Origin: Brevundimonas vesicularis
Lineage (GTDB): Bacteria; Pseudomonadota; Alphaproteobacteria; Caulobacterales; Caulobacteraceae
NCBI RefSeq assembly: GCF_027105095.1
Contig: NZ_CP114278.1
Location: forward strand, 2,764,501-2,828,500
Length of the DNA stretch: 64,000 nucleotides
Direction: 5' to 3'
Notes under the pieces: model-generated
Databases searched by the model: none
What the model saw: only the letters and a program-made list of their open reading frames with translations
What the model was told of the DNA's origin: nothing
In this document: positions 41,201 through 49,641 of the stretch, one piece after another
Position numbering within the stretch: the first letter of the stretch is position 1
Layout of the letters: each line of letters opens with the position of its first letter
Position numbers and translations under genes: made by a program

Positions 41201-42403
41201 TTAGCCGGCCGGCAGGCTGTTGGCGAAGGAGGCGCTGGACGCGGGCGCCGACTGGGTGACGGGCGCCTGGGACGCATCGCCGGCGACGGGTTCGATCTTG
41301 CCGTTCTTGGGCGTGACCTTGGAGCCCGGCTGGGCGGCGCGTTGCAGACCCGCGATGATGACGCGGTCGGTTGGAGCCAGGCCCGAACGGACGACGCGCA
41401 GGCCCTGCACGATCGGGCCGAGCTGGACGGCCTTGTTCGTCACGGTGCCGTCGGCGTTGACCACGGCGACGGTGCGGCGGGCCTGATCTGTGCCGATGGC
41501 CGAATCCGGCACCAGCAGAGCGTCATAGGCGCCGGCGCCCGCGACCTGGGCGCTGCCGAACATGCCGGGGCGCAGGAAGCCGTCAGCGTTGGGCAGGATG
41601 GCGCGCAGGCGGATTACGCCCGAGGCGGTGTCCACGGCGTTGTCAGAGAAGTCCAGACGGCCGGTGTGCTTATAGGTGCTTTCGTCCTGAAGACGGACAT
41701 TGACCGTCGCACCCTGGTTGGCGCCGCCCTGACGCAGGTATTTCAGCAGGACCGCTTCCGAACCGTCGAAGACGAAGTGGATCGGGCCGCCCGAAATGAT
41801 GGTGGTCAGGACGTCGCCGGCCGACGATCCGCCGGCGATGACATTGCCCGGGTCGACGCGACGGTCGGACACGCGGCCCGACACCGGCGCGGTGACGCGG
41901 GTGTATTCCAGGTTCAGGCGCGCATTACGGACGGCGGCGTTGCCGGCCGCCAGATTGGCCTGGGCCGCATCGACGGCCGCCTTGTTGGAATCATACTCGG
42001 CCTTGGACACCGCCTGCGAGGCCAGCAGAGCCTCGCTGCGGGCCAGGTTGGCGCGGGCCAGTGACAGTTGCGACTGAGCCTGGGCCACCTGGGCCTGAGC
42101 CTGGGCCAGCGCGGCCTGCGCCGGGCGCGGATCCAGGGTGAACAGCAGCTGGCCGCGCTGGACCATCTGACCGTCGCGGAAGTGAACCGCCTGGATATAG
42201 CCGCCGACCCGGGCGCGCACGTCCACGCTGGAGACCGCCTCGAAGCGGCCGGTGAACTCGTCCCAGTCCCGCACCTGCTGCTTCAGCGGCACAGCCACTG
42301 TTACGGGCGGCGCGCCCTGCGCCGGCGCCTCGGCCTTTGGCGAACAACCATAAAGGGCACCCGTCACCATGACGGATACCGCCGCAATCTTCAGCCCGCG
42401 CAT
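41201..42403 (-). CDS. RND efflux periplasmic adaptor (membrane-fusion lipoprotein)
   Basis: 400 residues. Start 42403 gives a lipoprotein signal (lipobox LYGC) with GGGAG upstream; a longer frame reaches into the operator. AcrA plan: VSSVDVRARVGGYIQAVHFRDGQMVQRGQLLFTLDP (lipoyl half), a coiled-coil of QAQAQVAQAQSQ heptads, LEYTRVTAPVSGRVSDRRVDPGN, a beta-barrel and a membrane-proximal domain, plus a Ser/Ala/Pro tail. First gene of the operon, divergent from its TetR regulator. Confidence 0.94.
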   Translation of the reverse strand: MRGLKIAAVSVMVTGALYGCSPKAEAPAQGAPPVTVAVPLKQQVRDWDEFTGRFEAVSSVDVRARVGGYIQAVHFRDGQMVQRGQLLFTLDPRPAQAALAQAQAQVAQAQSQLSLARANLARSEALLASQAVSKAEYDSNKAAVDAAQANLAAGNAAVRNARLNLEYTRVTAPVSGRVSDRRVDPGNVIAGGSSAGDVLTTIISGGPIHFVFDGSEAVLLKYLRQGGANQGATVNVRLQDESTYKHTGRLDFSDNAVDTASGVIRLRAILPNADGFLRPGMFGSAQVAGAGAYDALLVPDSAIGTDQARRTVAVVNADGTVTNKAVQLGPIVQGLRVVRSGLAPTDRVIIAGLQRAAQPGSKVTPKNGKIEPVAGDASQAPVTQSAPASSASFANSLPAG

Positions 42404-42467
42404 CTGCGCATCTCCCTGTCGGAGGTAAATCCCTGTCATGCGGACGAATGCCGATGGGGAGTCGGCC

Positions 42468-42487
42468 TTGTCAACGCGTGGTGACTT
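42468..42487. promoter_or_regulatory. Secondary operator-like palindrome, RND promoter
   Basis: TTGTCAAC-GCGT-GGTGACTT: the left half is identical to the main operator, the right half matches in 6 of 8 positions. Its start is 40 bp from that of the primary site. It overlaps the -10/start region of the leftward (RND) promoter. Confidence 0.5.
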
Positions 42488-42507
42488 AATGGTCGGCGCG
42501 GTGGCGC

Positions 42508-42527
42508 TTGTCAACAGGCGTTGACAA
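42508..42527. promoter_or_regulatory. Primary operator with divergent -35 elements (RND operon and TetR)
   Basis: TTGTCAAC-AGGC-GTTGACAA is a perfect 8-bp inverted repeat. Each half contains a TTGACA hexamer, one per strand: rightward TTGACA at 42521-42526 for the tetR gene, and leftward TTGACA (42514 to 42509) with CATTAA (42491 to 42486) 17 bases on for the RND operon. A TetR dimer bound here would cover both -35 boxes. Confidence 0.6.
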
Positions 42528-42571
42528 AGCCATATGTGCTCTACGGTTATTGTCTGTGGAGTGTCATCACC

Positions 42572-43141
42572 TTGTTATGTCCCGGCCCACGTCCGAGAAA
42601 CGCCGCCGCCACGCGCACGGCCATTCTCGATGCTGCGCGCGAGAGATTCGCGGCCGAGAGCTATGACGACGTGGGCATGCGCGACATCGCCCGCGATGTC
42701 GGGGTCGATGCGGCCCTCATCAGCCGCTACTTCGGCTCCAAGGATGACCTGTTCCTGGCCGCGCTAGACAGCTGCGGCGACGGCAGCGCGCTGATGCAGG
42801 GCGAAAAGGCCGACTTCGGCCGGCGCGTGGCGCACGAGATCGTCTTCGAACCCAAGAAGGCCGAAAAGCTGAAGGGCATGTCGATCATGCTGCGCTCCAT
42901 CGGTTCGGCCAAGGCGTCGGAGATGGTTCAGAACACCTGCACCCAACGGTTCTTCGGCCCGCTGGAGGAGTGGCTGAGCGGGCCGGACGCCACGGTCCGC
43001 GCGCGTCTCCTGGCCGGCTTCATCATGGGCATGTCGGTCAGTCGCGAACTGGGCGGCGGCAGCTTCAACATTGCACCCGCCCAATGTGAGGAGATGCGCG
43101 ACCGCCTGGCTCCCATTCTTCAGTCCCTGATCGACGGCTGA
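42572..43141 (+). CDS. TetR-family regulator of the RND operon
   Basis: 189 residues from TTG 42572, chosen because GGAG lies 10 bases upstream; the frame runs back to 42521, but that TTG sits inside the operator. HTH: TRTAILDAARERFAAESYDDVGMRDIARDVGVDAALISRYFGSKDDLF. The C-terminal domain (FGPLEEWLSGPDATVRARLLAGFIMGM) resembles AcrR/ligand-binding TetR proteins. Divergent from the adaptor gene, a classic local-repressor layout. Confidence 0.88.
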   Translation: MLCPGPRPRNAAATRTAILDAARERFAAESYDDVGMRDIARDVGVDAALISRYFGSKDDLFLAALDSCGDGSALMQGEKADFGRRVAHEIVFEPKKAEKLKGMSIMLRSIGSAKASEMVQNTCTQRFFGPLEEWLSGPDATVRARLLAGFIMGMSVSRELGGGSFNIAPAQCEEMRDRLAPILQSLIDG

Positions 43142-43159
43142 CCCCATCGCCGAAATGAA

Positions 43160-43195
43160 AAAGGGCGCGGAGGCTGACCTCCGCGCCCTTTGTCT
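43160..43195. terminator. Bidirectional terminator
   Basis: AAAGGGCGCGGAGG and CCTCCGCGCCCTTT form a perfect 14-bp stem with a CTGA loop, flanked by A and T tracts. It sits between the convergent tetR gene and the sugar MFS gene and can serve both. Confidence 0.9.
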
Positions 43196-43210
43196 TGTCT
43201 GACGACCGGC

Positions 43211-44485
43211 TTAGTGCGAAGCGGTGGAGGTCACTTCGGTCCGCGCCTTGGTGCGGATGCAGCCGATCGCGAAAATGGTCAGGCCGACGTAGCCCAGCAT
43301 CGGCACGATGAAGGCGGGCTGAAGCTTTCCGGCCGCATCGGCGATATGCGCCGCGACCTGGGGCAGCAGGGCGCCGCCAATGATGCCGAACACCAGCAGA
43401 CCCGACGTCGCCGACGTCGGAGCGGTCGAGCGCTCCAGCGTCAGGGTGAAGATGGTCGGGAACATGATCGAGTTGAACAGGCCGATAGACAAAACTGCGT
43501 AGGCCGCCGTCGGGCCGCCGATCTGGCTGACGGTCAGGCACAGAACGGCCGCCGCGACGGTGCAGAAGGCCAGGACGATGCCGGGACGAACCTTGGTCAG
43601 GACGGCCGAACCGATGAAGCGGCCGACCATGGCGCCGCCCCAATACAGGGCCACCATCTTGCCCGCCGTCTCGATGGGAGCGTTCAGGATGTCGGGGCTT
43701 TCCAGGAAGTTGGTCAGCATGCCGCCGATGGCGACTTCCGAACCGACGTAGAGGAAGATGGCCAAGGCGCCGAATACGGCCCACGGCGACGATAGCGCCT
43801 TCAGCGGCGAGACCGCATTGTGCGATTCAGGCGCGGCCGCATTGATCTTCTTGCGCGCCGTGAAGATGAAGACAGCGATCAGGGCGAAGAAGGCGCCCAT
43901 GCCCAGGAAGGCCATGTCGATGCTGCGCAGCGACTGGGTGCGGGTTGCGGCGGTGACCACGGCGCCAGCGGCGAAGACGCCGCCCGTCAGCAGGACGTGC
44001 GAGCCCAGCCAAGGGCCGACGGTCGTACCCAGCGAGTTGAAGGCCTGCGACAGGTTCAGACGGCTGGAGGCGCCTTTGGGGCTGCCCAGCTCGGCGACCA
44101 GCGGGTTGGCCGCGACCTGCAGCAGGGTCACGCCCGAGGCGATGACGAACAGGGCGATCAGCACGCCGGGATACCAGTCGGCGGCGGTCGCGGCCGGCAC
44201 GATCAGGCAGCCCGCGACCATGACGATCAGGGCGCCGATGATCGAGCGGCTGTAGCCCAGCTTGCTGAGGACCGAGGCGGCCGGCAGCGACATCAGACCG
44301 TAAGCGATGAACCAGGCGAAGGTGGTCAGGAAGGCCTCGGCGTTGTTCAGATCGAACACCCGCTTCACCGCCGCGATCAGCGGATCGATTAGCGAGGTGG
44401 CGAAGCCCCAGGCGAAGAACAGCGTGGTGACATAGGCGAAGGCCAGGCCTGCGCCCTGGCGTTTTCCGGCGTCCGGAACGGTCAT
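43211..44485 (-). CDS. Sugar MFS transporter (FucP/GluP-like) of the maltodextrin locus
   Basis: 424 residues, 12 helices, FucP-type family of sugar:H+ symporters (FFAWGFATSLIDPLIAAVKRVFDLNNAEAFL; QAFNSLGTTVGPWLG; FPTIFTLTLE). Imports a mono- or disaccharide across the inner membrane. Lies next to the TonB receptor gene on the same strand but has its own leader and follows a terminator, so it is a separate unit. Substrate glucose or maltose is inferred from the locus. GGGGGAT precedes the ATG. Confidence 0.88.
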   Translation of the reverse strand: MTVPDAGKRQGAGLAFAYVTTLFFAWGFATSLIDPLIAAVKRVFDLNNAEAFLTTFAWFIAYGLMSLPAASVLSKLGYSRSIIGALIVMVAGCLIVPAATAADWYPGVLIALFVIASGVTLLQVAANPLVAELGSPKGASSRLNLSQAFNSLGTTVGPWLGSHVLLTGGVFAAGAVVTAATRTQSLRSIDMAFLGMGAFFALIAVFIFTARKKINAAAPESHNAVSPLKALSSPWAVFGALAIFLYVGSEVAIGGMLTNFLESPDILNAPIETAGKMVALYWGGAMVGRFIGSAVLTKVRPGIVLAFCTVAAAVLCLTVSQIGGPTAAYAVLSIGLFNSIMFPTIFTLTLERSTAPTSATSGLLVFGIIGGALLPQVAAHIADAAGKLQPAFIVPMLGYVGLTIFAIGCIRTKARTEVTSTASH

Positions 44486-44629
44486 GGATGATCCCCCAGT
44501 GAAATCGAACGGCCGCGCTGTGGTCGCGCGGTTCTCATCCTGCTTGGTTCGGACATCGCGAAAGGCGCGTCCAGCCGAAAAGCGCGCTCTGTAACGAAAC
44601 GTTTCCGCCGGCCCGTGTCGTAGGCAAAG

Positions 44630-44659
44630 AAAAGGGCCGCCTCGCGAACGCGGCGGCCC
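44630..44659 (-). terminator. Terminator of the TonB receptor gene
   Basis: GGGCCGCC and GGCGGCCC form an 8-bp stem with a 10-base loop; on the minus strand it is followed by TTTTCTTT, 26 bases after the receptor stop. Confidence 0.8.
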
Positions 44660-44684
44660 AAGTTTGCTCAGAAGAGAGGGGAAA

Positions 44685-47534
44685 TCAGAACTTGTAGTTC
44701 AGCCCGACCGCGAAGGTGCGGCCGTAGTGCTGATAGTCGATGGTCCGGCGCTCATCGCCGTTCTCAAAGGTCTTGAACGGCTCGTCGGTCAGGTTGTTGA
44801 CCTGAGCCAGAACCGACAGGCCTTCCAGCGGACCGGACTGGAACTCATACCCGACCTGGGCGTCGACCACGGTTTCCGCCGCGACCGAACGCAGGGTGCG
44901 GCCGTTGCCGAAGCCGGCGACCTCGCCCAGGTAGTCCGAACGATAGCGGGCCGAAATCCGCGACTGGAAGCCGTAGCGCTCATAGTAGAGCGAGCCGTTG
45001 ATCACGTTCTCCGACAGACCCGGCAGGGCGGTCGGGGCCTGGGTCGGATCGGGCTGGACTTCGCTGTCCGTGGTCGAAGCGCTGAACTGGGCGCCGAAAC
45101 CTTCCAGGGCCGGATGGAAGATGTCGAACGGCGCCGAGATCGAAAGCTCGAGACCCTTAATCCAACCGCCTTCGCCGTTGTCGGGCGCGCCGACCAGGCC
45201 TTGGCGCAACGCCGGCTCGGGGTTGGTCGGCGAAATCACGCCGATGGGATAGCCAGTGAAGTCGAAGATCTGATTGCGATTATAAACGTAGCTTTCGAGG
45301 TTCTTGTAGAAGGCCGCCAGCGAGATGTAGCCCTTGCGATTGGCGAAATACTTCTCGAACGACACGTCGATCACGTCGGCGATGAACGGCCGCAGTTCCG
45401 GATTACCGCCACCGCCGCCCCACGGAGAACGATTGATGTCGGTCGATAGGGCTTGGCCGGGGTTATAGCTGTAGTTTCGCGAGGCGCGCATGTCGTCCAT
45501 GCGCGGACGGGCCAGGGTGCGCGAAACCGCCAAACGCGCGAACATGTCTTCGCCGGCTTCCAGGATGAAGTTCGCGCTGGGCAGGATTTCCAGATAGTCG
45601 TCGCCGCCCGTCACCGCGATGGTTTCGGCCACTCCGGGTCCAACCTGACGCGCCGAGAAGCCGCTGGAGCTTTGGTCAGTATAGACGAACTGCATGCCGA
45701 CGTTGCCGGTCAGGGCGCGGCCGAACAGGTTGTGGTCGATGTTGGCGCGGACATAGGCGGTCGAGACCTTTTCCGTCACTTCCCAGTTGCCTGCGGTGAC
45801 GTCGGCGTTCGGGTTGCGGATGCGGTTCAACGCGCCGCTGTTGACCAGGCCGAGAGCGTCATAGCTCAGCACTGCGCTAATGCCGAGATAGCCCAGGTCG
45901 GTCGGGTCCAGCAGGAAGGCCGAGGGCACCGTCAGATCACCGCCGCCGGGGACGCCTAGGTAGTATTGATCATTGACGAAAGTCTTCTGGCGTTCGGTGT
46001 AGTTGAAGCCGAAGTCCATCGACTTGAACGGACTCTGGTGCAGCTCGCGGGTCACCGAGAAGCGCGCAGCCTTGATCTCGTCCTCAATGGACGGGGTGTT
46101 CATATAGCCGGCTTGGCCCTCAGGGATCACGTCGCCGCCCCAGCCTTGCGGGCTGGTGATCTTGATCAGCGTGGGATCGGCATAGTTCAGCTGGCTGGTG
46201 AAGCGGGTCACGCCGTCGCCGGTCAGTTGGAACCCCAGGGTGTCCAGCGCGCCGTTGATGTTGCGGCCGGTGCCGGCGTTGGTTTCCAGGATGATGTCGT
46301 TACGCTCGACCTTCGAATAGCTGAGGTCCAGGTTCGCCGACCAATCGTCGCTGAGCGTGAACTCGGTGTTCCAACCCAGGGCGGTGATGTTGCTGTCGCG
46401 CTTGTTCAGGTCGTTACGAACGACGCCCTTGATGTTGTCCCAGGTGCCGGCGACGATGAGGCCGTCTTCGACGGTGTAGCCGGGACGCAGCGACGGCGCC
46501 GGACGGCAGACGTTTGGCGTCGCGACATTGTTAGTGATCTGACAGCCACCCAGAACGACAGGATTGGTGCTGCGGTTGGGATTTTCGGCCAAGCCACCCC
46601 AAGCCAGCGGGAATTCGATACCGCGCAGAACCTGGGTGTTCTTGAACTCGGAATAGAAGGCGTCGATCGTGGAGTGGATGCGATCGTTCGGGCGCCATTC
46701 CAGCACGCCCATATAGCCGTCGCGCTCCAGCTCCGACGACATCACATAGGGCTTCACGCCGCCGGTCAGCAGATTGCCGTCCGTGTAGTTTGGATAGCCC
46801 CAAGCGTTGAAGCGCTCCGACTGATAGGGCGAGCTCATGTGGGCGTAGCCCAGGGCCACGCCTAGCGTACCGTCCAGGAACTGGTCGATGTAGGAGATGG
46901 TGTAGCGGTCGCCGTTGTCGGTCGTGCCCGAGTTCAGGGCGCCGATCTCGTTCCACTCGTGGCGATAGTTCATGGCGACGGCCTGACGGCCATAGGCCAG
47001 CGGGCGAACGGTGCGCAGGTCGACAGTGCCGCCAAGGCCTTGGCCGATCAGGGCCGCGTCCGGGGTCTTGTAGACGACGACGCTGTTCAACAGTTCGGCG
47101 GGGAACTGGTCGAACTCGACGCCGCGGTTGTCGCCGGTAGTGACAAGTTCGCGGCCGTTCAGCAGGGCGGTCGTGAAATCAGGGCCCAGGCCACGGATGG
47201 AAATCTGCTGACTGCGGCCGTCGAGGCGCTGCATCGTCACGCCCGGAAGACGCGCCAAGGATTCGGCGATCGAGACGTCCGGCAGCTTGCCGATGTCTTC
47301 GGCGGAGATGACTTCGACGATCGAGGTGTTGTTCGCCTTGGCCGAGATTGCGGCCTCGATCGAGCGGCGAATGCCGGTGACGACGATTTCGCCGACCTCG
47401 GTGGCTTGGTCGTCGGCCTGCGCCGTCGTGGCCGGCGCAGTTTGTGCGTGGGCCGAGCTGACCGCCATCAGGGCGGCTGCGCCGAAGGCGACGCCGGATA
47501 GCAGGCGCGCGCGCCGGTTGAGACGTTGGAACAT
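44685..47534 (-). CDS. TonB-dependent receptor of the maltodextrin locus
   Basis: 949 residues from ATG 47534, placed 6 bases after GGAGG. Signal peptide ends near residue 31 (SSAHAQ). A Carbohydrate-type plug follows (GEIVVTGIRRSIEAAISAKANNTSIVEVISAEDIGKLPDVSIAESLARLPGV), then a 22-strand barrel ending in VGLNYKF with terminal aromatic. The SIEAA-ISAKANN plug form is typical of sugar-specific receptors of Caulobacteraceae and Xanthomonadaceae. Imports maltodextrins with TonB-ExbBD energy. The 290-base upstream region carries a LacI-type motif and divides it from the amylase gene. Confidence 0.93.
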   Translation of the reverse strand: MFQRLNRRARLLSGVAFGAAALMAVSSAHAQTAPATTAQADDQATEVGEIVVTGIRRSIEAAISAKANNTSIVEVISAEDIGKLPDVSIAESLARLPGVTMQRLDGRSQQISIRGLGPDFTTALLNGRELVTTGDNRGVEFDQFPAELLNSVVVYKTPDAALIGQGLGGTVDLRTVRPLAYGRQAVAMNYRHEWNEIGALNSGTTDNGDRYTISYIDQFLDGTLGVALGYAHMSSPYQSERFNAWGYPNYTDGNLLTGGVKPYVMSSELERDGYMGVLEWRPNDRIHSTIDAFYSEFKNTQVLRGIEFPLAWGGLAENPNRSTNPVVLGGCQITNNVATPNVCRPAPSLRPGYTVEDGLIVAGTWDNIKGVVRNDLNKRDSNITALGWNTEFTLSDDWSANLDLSYSKVERNDIILETNAGTGRNINGALDTLGFQLTGDGVTRFTSQLNYADPTLIKITSPQGWGGDVIPEGQAGYMNTPSIEDEIKAARFSVTRELHQSPFKSMDFGFNYTERQKTFVNDQYYLGVPGGGDLTVPSAFLLDPTDLGYLGISAVLSYDALGLVNSGALNRIRNPNADVTAGNWEVTEKVSTAYVRANIDHNLFGRALTGNVGMQFVYTDQSSSGFSARQVGPGVAETIAVTGGDDYLEILPSANFILEAGEDMFARLAVSRTLARPRMDDMRASRNYSYNPGQALSTDINRSPWGGGGGNPELRPFIADVIDVSFEKYFANRKGYISLAAFYKNLESYVYNRNQIFDFTGYPIGVISPTNPEPALRQGLVGAPDNGEGGWIKGLELSISAPFDIFHPALEGFGAQFSASTTDSEVQPDPTQAPTALPGLSENVINGSLYYERYGFQSRISARYRSDYLGEVAGFGNGRTLRSVAAETVVDAQVGYEFQSGPLEGLSVLAQVNNLTDEPFKTFENGDERRTIDYQHYGRTFAVGLNYKF

Positions 47535-47587
47535 GGTCATCCTCCCTGGGGCTGACCGCGATTCTGAACGTCGCGATCTGAAGCCGT

Positions 47588-47601
47588 CGCAAAAATATGC
47601 A
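47588..47601. promoter_or_regulatory. Candidate LacI-type operator at the TonB receptor gene
   Basis: CGCAAAAATATGCA, an imperfect match to the 14-bp palindrome TGCAAAATCTTGCA found at the amylase promoter, 54 bases upstream of the receptor ATG. Both are followed by AAT. Confidence 0.45.
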
Positions 47602-47740
47602 AATCTTTGGGAATGTTGCAAGCAGTTAATGCGGAGGTCTGATTTCCGTCGCACTTCGCGCGGGCTCATAGTCCCCCGAGGCACCGAGATGTGCGATTTC
47701 GCGCTGTGTTCATGACGCATTGCAGCATTTCAGCGACGCG

Positions 47741-47774
47741 TTGACAGCCCCGCACATTGCTGCAAAATCTTGCA
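47741..47774 (+). promoter_or_regulatory. Amylase promoter with candidate LacI-type operator
   Basis: TTGACA (47741-47746) with a weak -10, AAAATC, 17 bases on. The palindrome TGCAAAATCTTGCA (47761-47774) covers the -10, fitting repression. The gene starts at 47824, giving a ~45-base leader. Confidence 0.5.
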
Positions 47775-47823
47775 AATCGATCTGGAAGGCTTTGCACTTT
47801 CCAGACGCAAGGGAGTGAGCGTC

Positions 47824-49641
47824 ATGGCGAGGGGAACCCCCAGAAGGGCCGGACTGCACGCGGCGATGGCGGCGGCGGCTCTGCTGAGCGGCTTTGCAAC
47901 GCCGGCTGCGGCGGAAACGCGCCAGGCCGAAGACGCCCTGTCCGCTCTGCGTCAACGCCTTCCACAGGACGAGGTGATCTACTTCCTGCTGCCGGATCGC
48001 TTCGCCAATGGCGATGCCACGAATGACCACGGCGGTTACGCCGCCGACCGGCTGAAAAGCGGGTTCGATCCGGCCGATACCGATTTCTATCACGGCGGCG
48101 ACCTGGCGGGCGTGACCCGACAGCTGGACTATATCCAGGGTCTCGGTGCGACGGCGGTCTGGCTGGCGCCCGTGTTCAAGAACAAGCCGGTGCAGAGCCA
48201 CGGCGACTACACCGGCGCGGCGCACCACGGATACTGGATCACCGACTTCACCACCGTCGATCCGCACTTCGGCGACGAGGCTGCGATGCGCGCCCTGGTC
48301 GAGGCGGCCCACGCGCGCGGCATGAAGGTCTATCTGGACATCGTCGCCAACCACACCGCCGACGTCATCCAGTATCGCGAATGCCCGGAGGGTCGCTGCG
48401 CCTATCGCAGCCGCGCCGACTATCCCTACACCCGTCGCGGCGGCGTCGACGGTGCGCCGATCAATGAGGGCTTCGACGGTCGGAACTTTTCGCGCCTGAC
48501 CCGGCCCGACTACGCCTACACGCCCTATGTCCCGGCGGGCGAGGAGAACGCCAAGGTTCCGGCCTGGCTGAACGATCCGATCCACTATCATAACCGGGGC
48601 GAGAGCACCTTCACCGGCGAAAGCAGCCTGGACGGCGACTTCGCCGGGCTGGACGACCTGCTGACCGAGGACCCGGTGGTCATCCAGGGCATGATCGACA
48701 TCTTCGGCGGCTGGATCGAGAAATACGGGATCGACGGCTTCCGCATAGACACTGCCCGTCATGTGAACCCGGGCTTCTGGCAGGCCTTCATCCCCGCCAT
48801 GATCGCCCGCGCCGAGGCCAAGGGCATCCCGAACTTCCACATCTTCGGCGAGGTCTATGATCCCGATCCGGCGGTGACGGCGCGGTTCACGCGGGTCGAC
48901 GGCTATCCGGCGGTGCTGGACTTCCCGTTCCAGAAGCAGGCGACCGATGTGGCGGCCGGCAAGGTCGGGACCGACGCCCTGGCCAAGCTGTTCGACGCCG
49001 ACACGATCTATGACAAGGGCGCAGAAACCGCCGCGATCCTGCCGACCTTCCTGGGCAACCATGACATGGGCCGGGTGGGCTTCTTCGTGAAACAGGCCAA
49101 TCCGAACGCCGACGACGCCGAGGTGCTGGCGCGCATCAAACTGGCCCATGCTCTGATGATGTTCAGCCGCGGCGTGCCGACACTCTATTACGGGGATGAA
49201 CAGGGTTTCGCCGGCGCGGGCGGATACGGAAACTCGCGCCAGGACATGTGGCCCAGCCGCACGCCGGTCTATGCGAACGAAACGCCGGTCGGCGGTCGCC
49301 AGCCGGCCTACTCCACTGACGCCCCCCTATATCAGGCGATTGCAGAGATGACCCGCATCCGCGCCGAAGAGCCGGCCCTGCGACGCGGCCATCAGGTCGT
49401 GCGCGCCTATGGCGACAAGCCCGGTCTGTTCGCAATGTCTCGCATCGGCGAGGACGGATCGGAGGTCCTGGCCCTGTTCAACACCTCCACTGCGCCCGTC
49501 GCCGCTCAAGTCGAGGTGGAGCCTGGCTCGCTGCGGTGGCAAGCTCTGCGCGGCGATTGCACACCCGAATCCTCCGCACCCGCCAGTGTCGCCGTTCGCG
49601 TGCCCCCCCTCGATTACGTCGTCTGCAAGAGCGTGCCGTGA
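47824..49641 (+). CDS. Secreted GH13 alpha-amylase
   Basis: 605 residues from ATG 47824 (GGGAG 8 bases upstream). Signal peptide to about residue 33 (ATPAAAE). (beta/alpha)8 barrel with GH13 signatures: LDIVANHTAD (region I), GFRIDTARHV with the nucleophile Asp (II), HIFGEVYD with acid/base Glu (III) and FLGNHDMGR with the third Asp (IV); C-terminal beta-domain. Hydrolyses alpha-1,4 bonds of starch or maltodextrin outside the cytoplasm. Divergent from the TonB receptor and overlapping the next GH13 gene by GTGA. Confidence 0.93.
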   Translation: MARGTPRRAGLHAAMAAAALLSGFATPAAAETRQAEDALSALRQRLPQDEVIYFLLPDRFANGDATNDHGGYAADRLKSGFDPADTDFYHGGDLAGVTRQLDYIQGLGATAVWLAPVFKNKPVQSHGDYTGAAHHGYWITDFTTVDPHFGDEAAMRALVEAAHARGMKVYLDIVANHTADVIQYRECPEGRCAYRSRADYPYTRRGGVDGAPINEGFDGRNFSRLTRPDYAYTPYVPAGEENAKVPAWLNDPIHYHNRGESTFTGESSLDGDFAGLDDLLTEDPVVIQGMIDIFGGWIEKYGIDGFRIDTARHVNPGFWQAFIPAMIARAEAKGIPNFHIFGEVYDPDPAVTARFTRVDGYPAVLDFPFQKQATDVAAGKVGTDALAKLFDADTIYDKGAETAAILPTFLGNHDMGRVGFFVKQANPNADDAEVLARIKLAHALMMFSRGVPTLYYGDEQGFAGAGGYGNSRQDMWPSRTPVYANETPVGGRQPAYSTDAPLYQAIAEMTRIRAEEPALRRGHQVVRAYGDKPGLFAMSRIGEDGSEVLALFNTSTAPVAAQVEVEPGSLRWQALRGDCTPESSAPASVAVRVPPLDYVVCKSVP

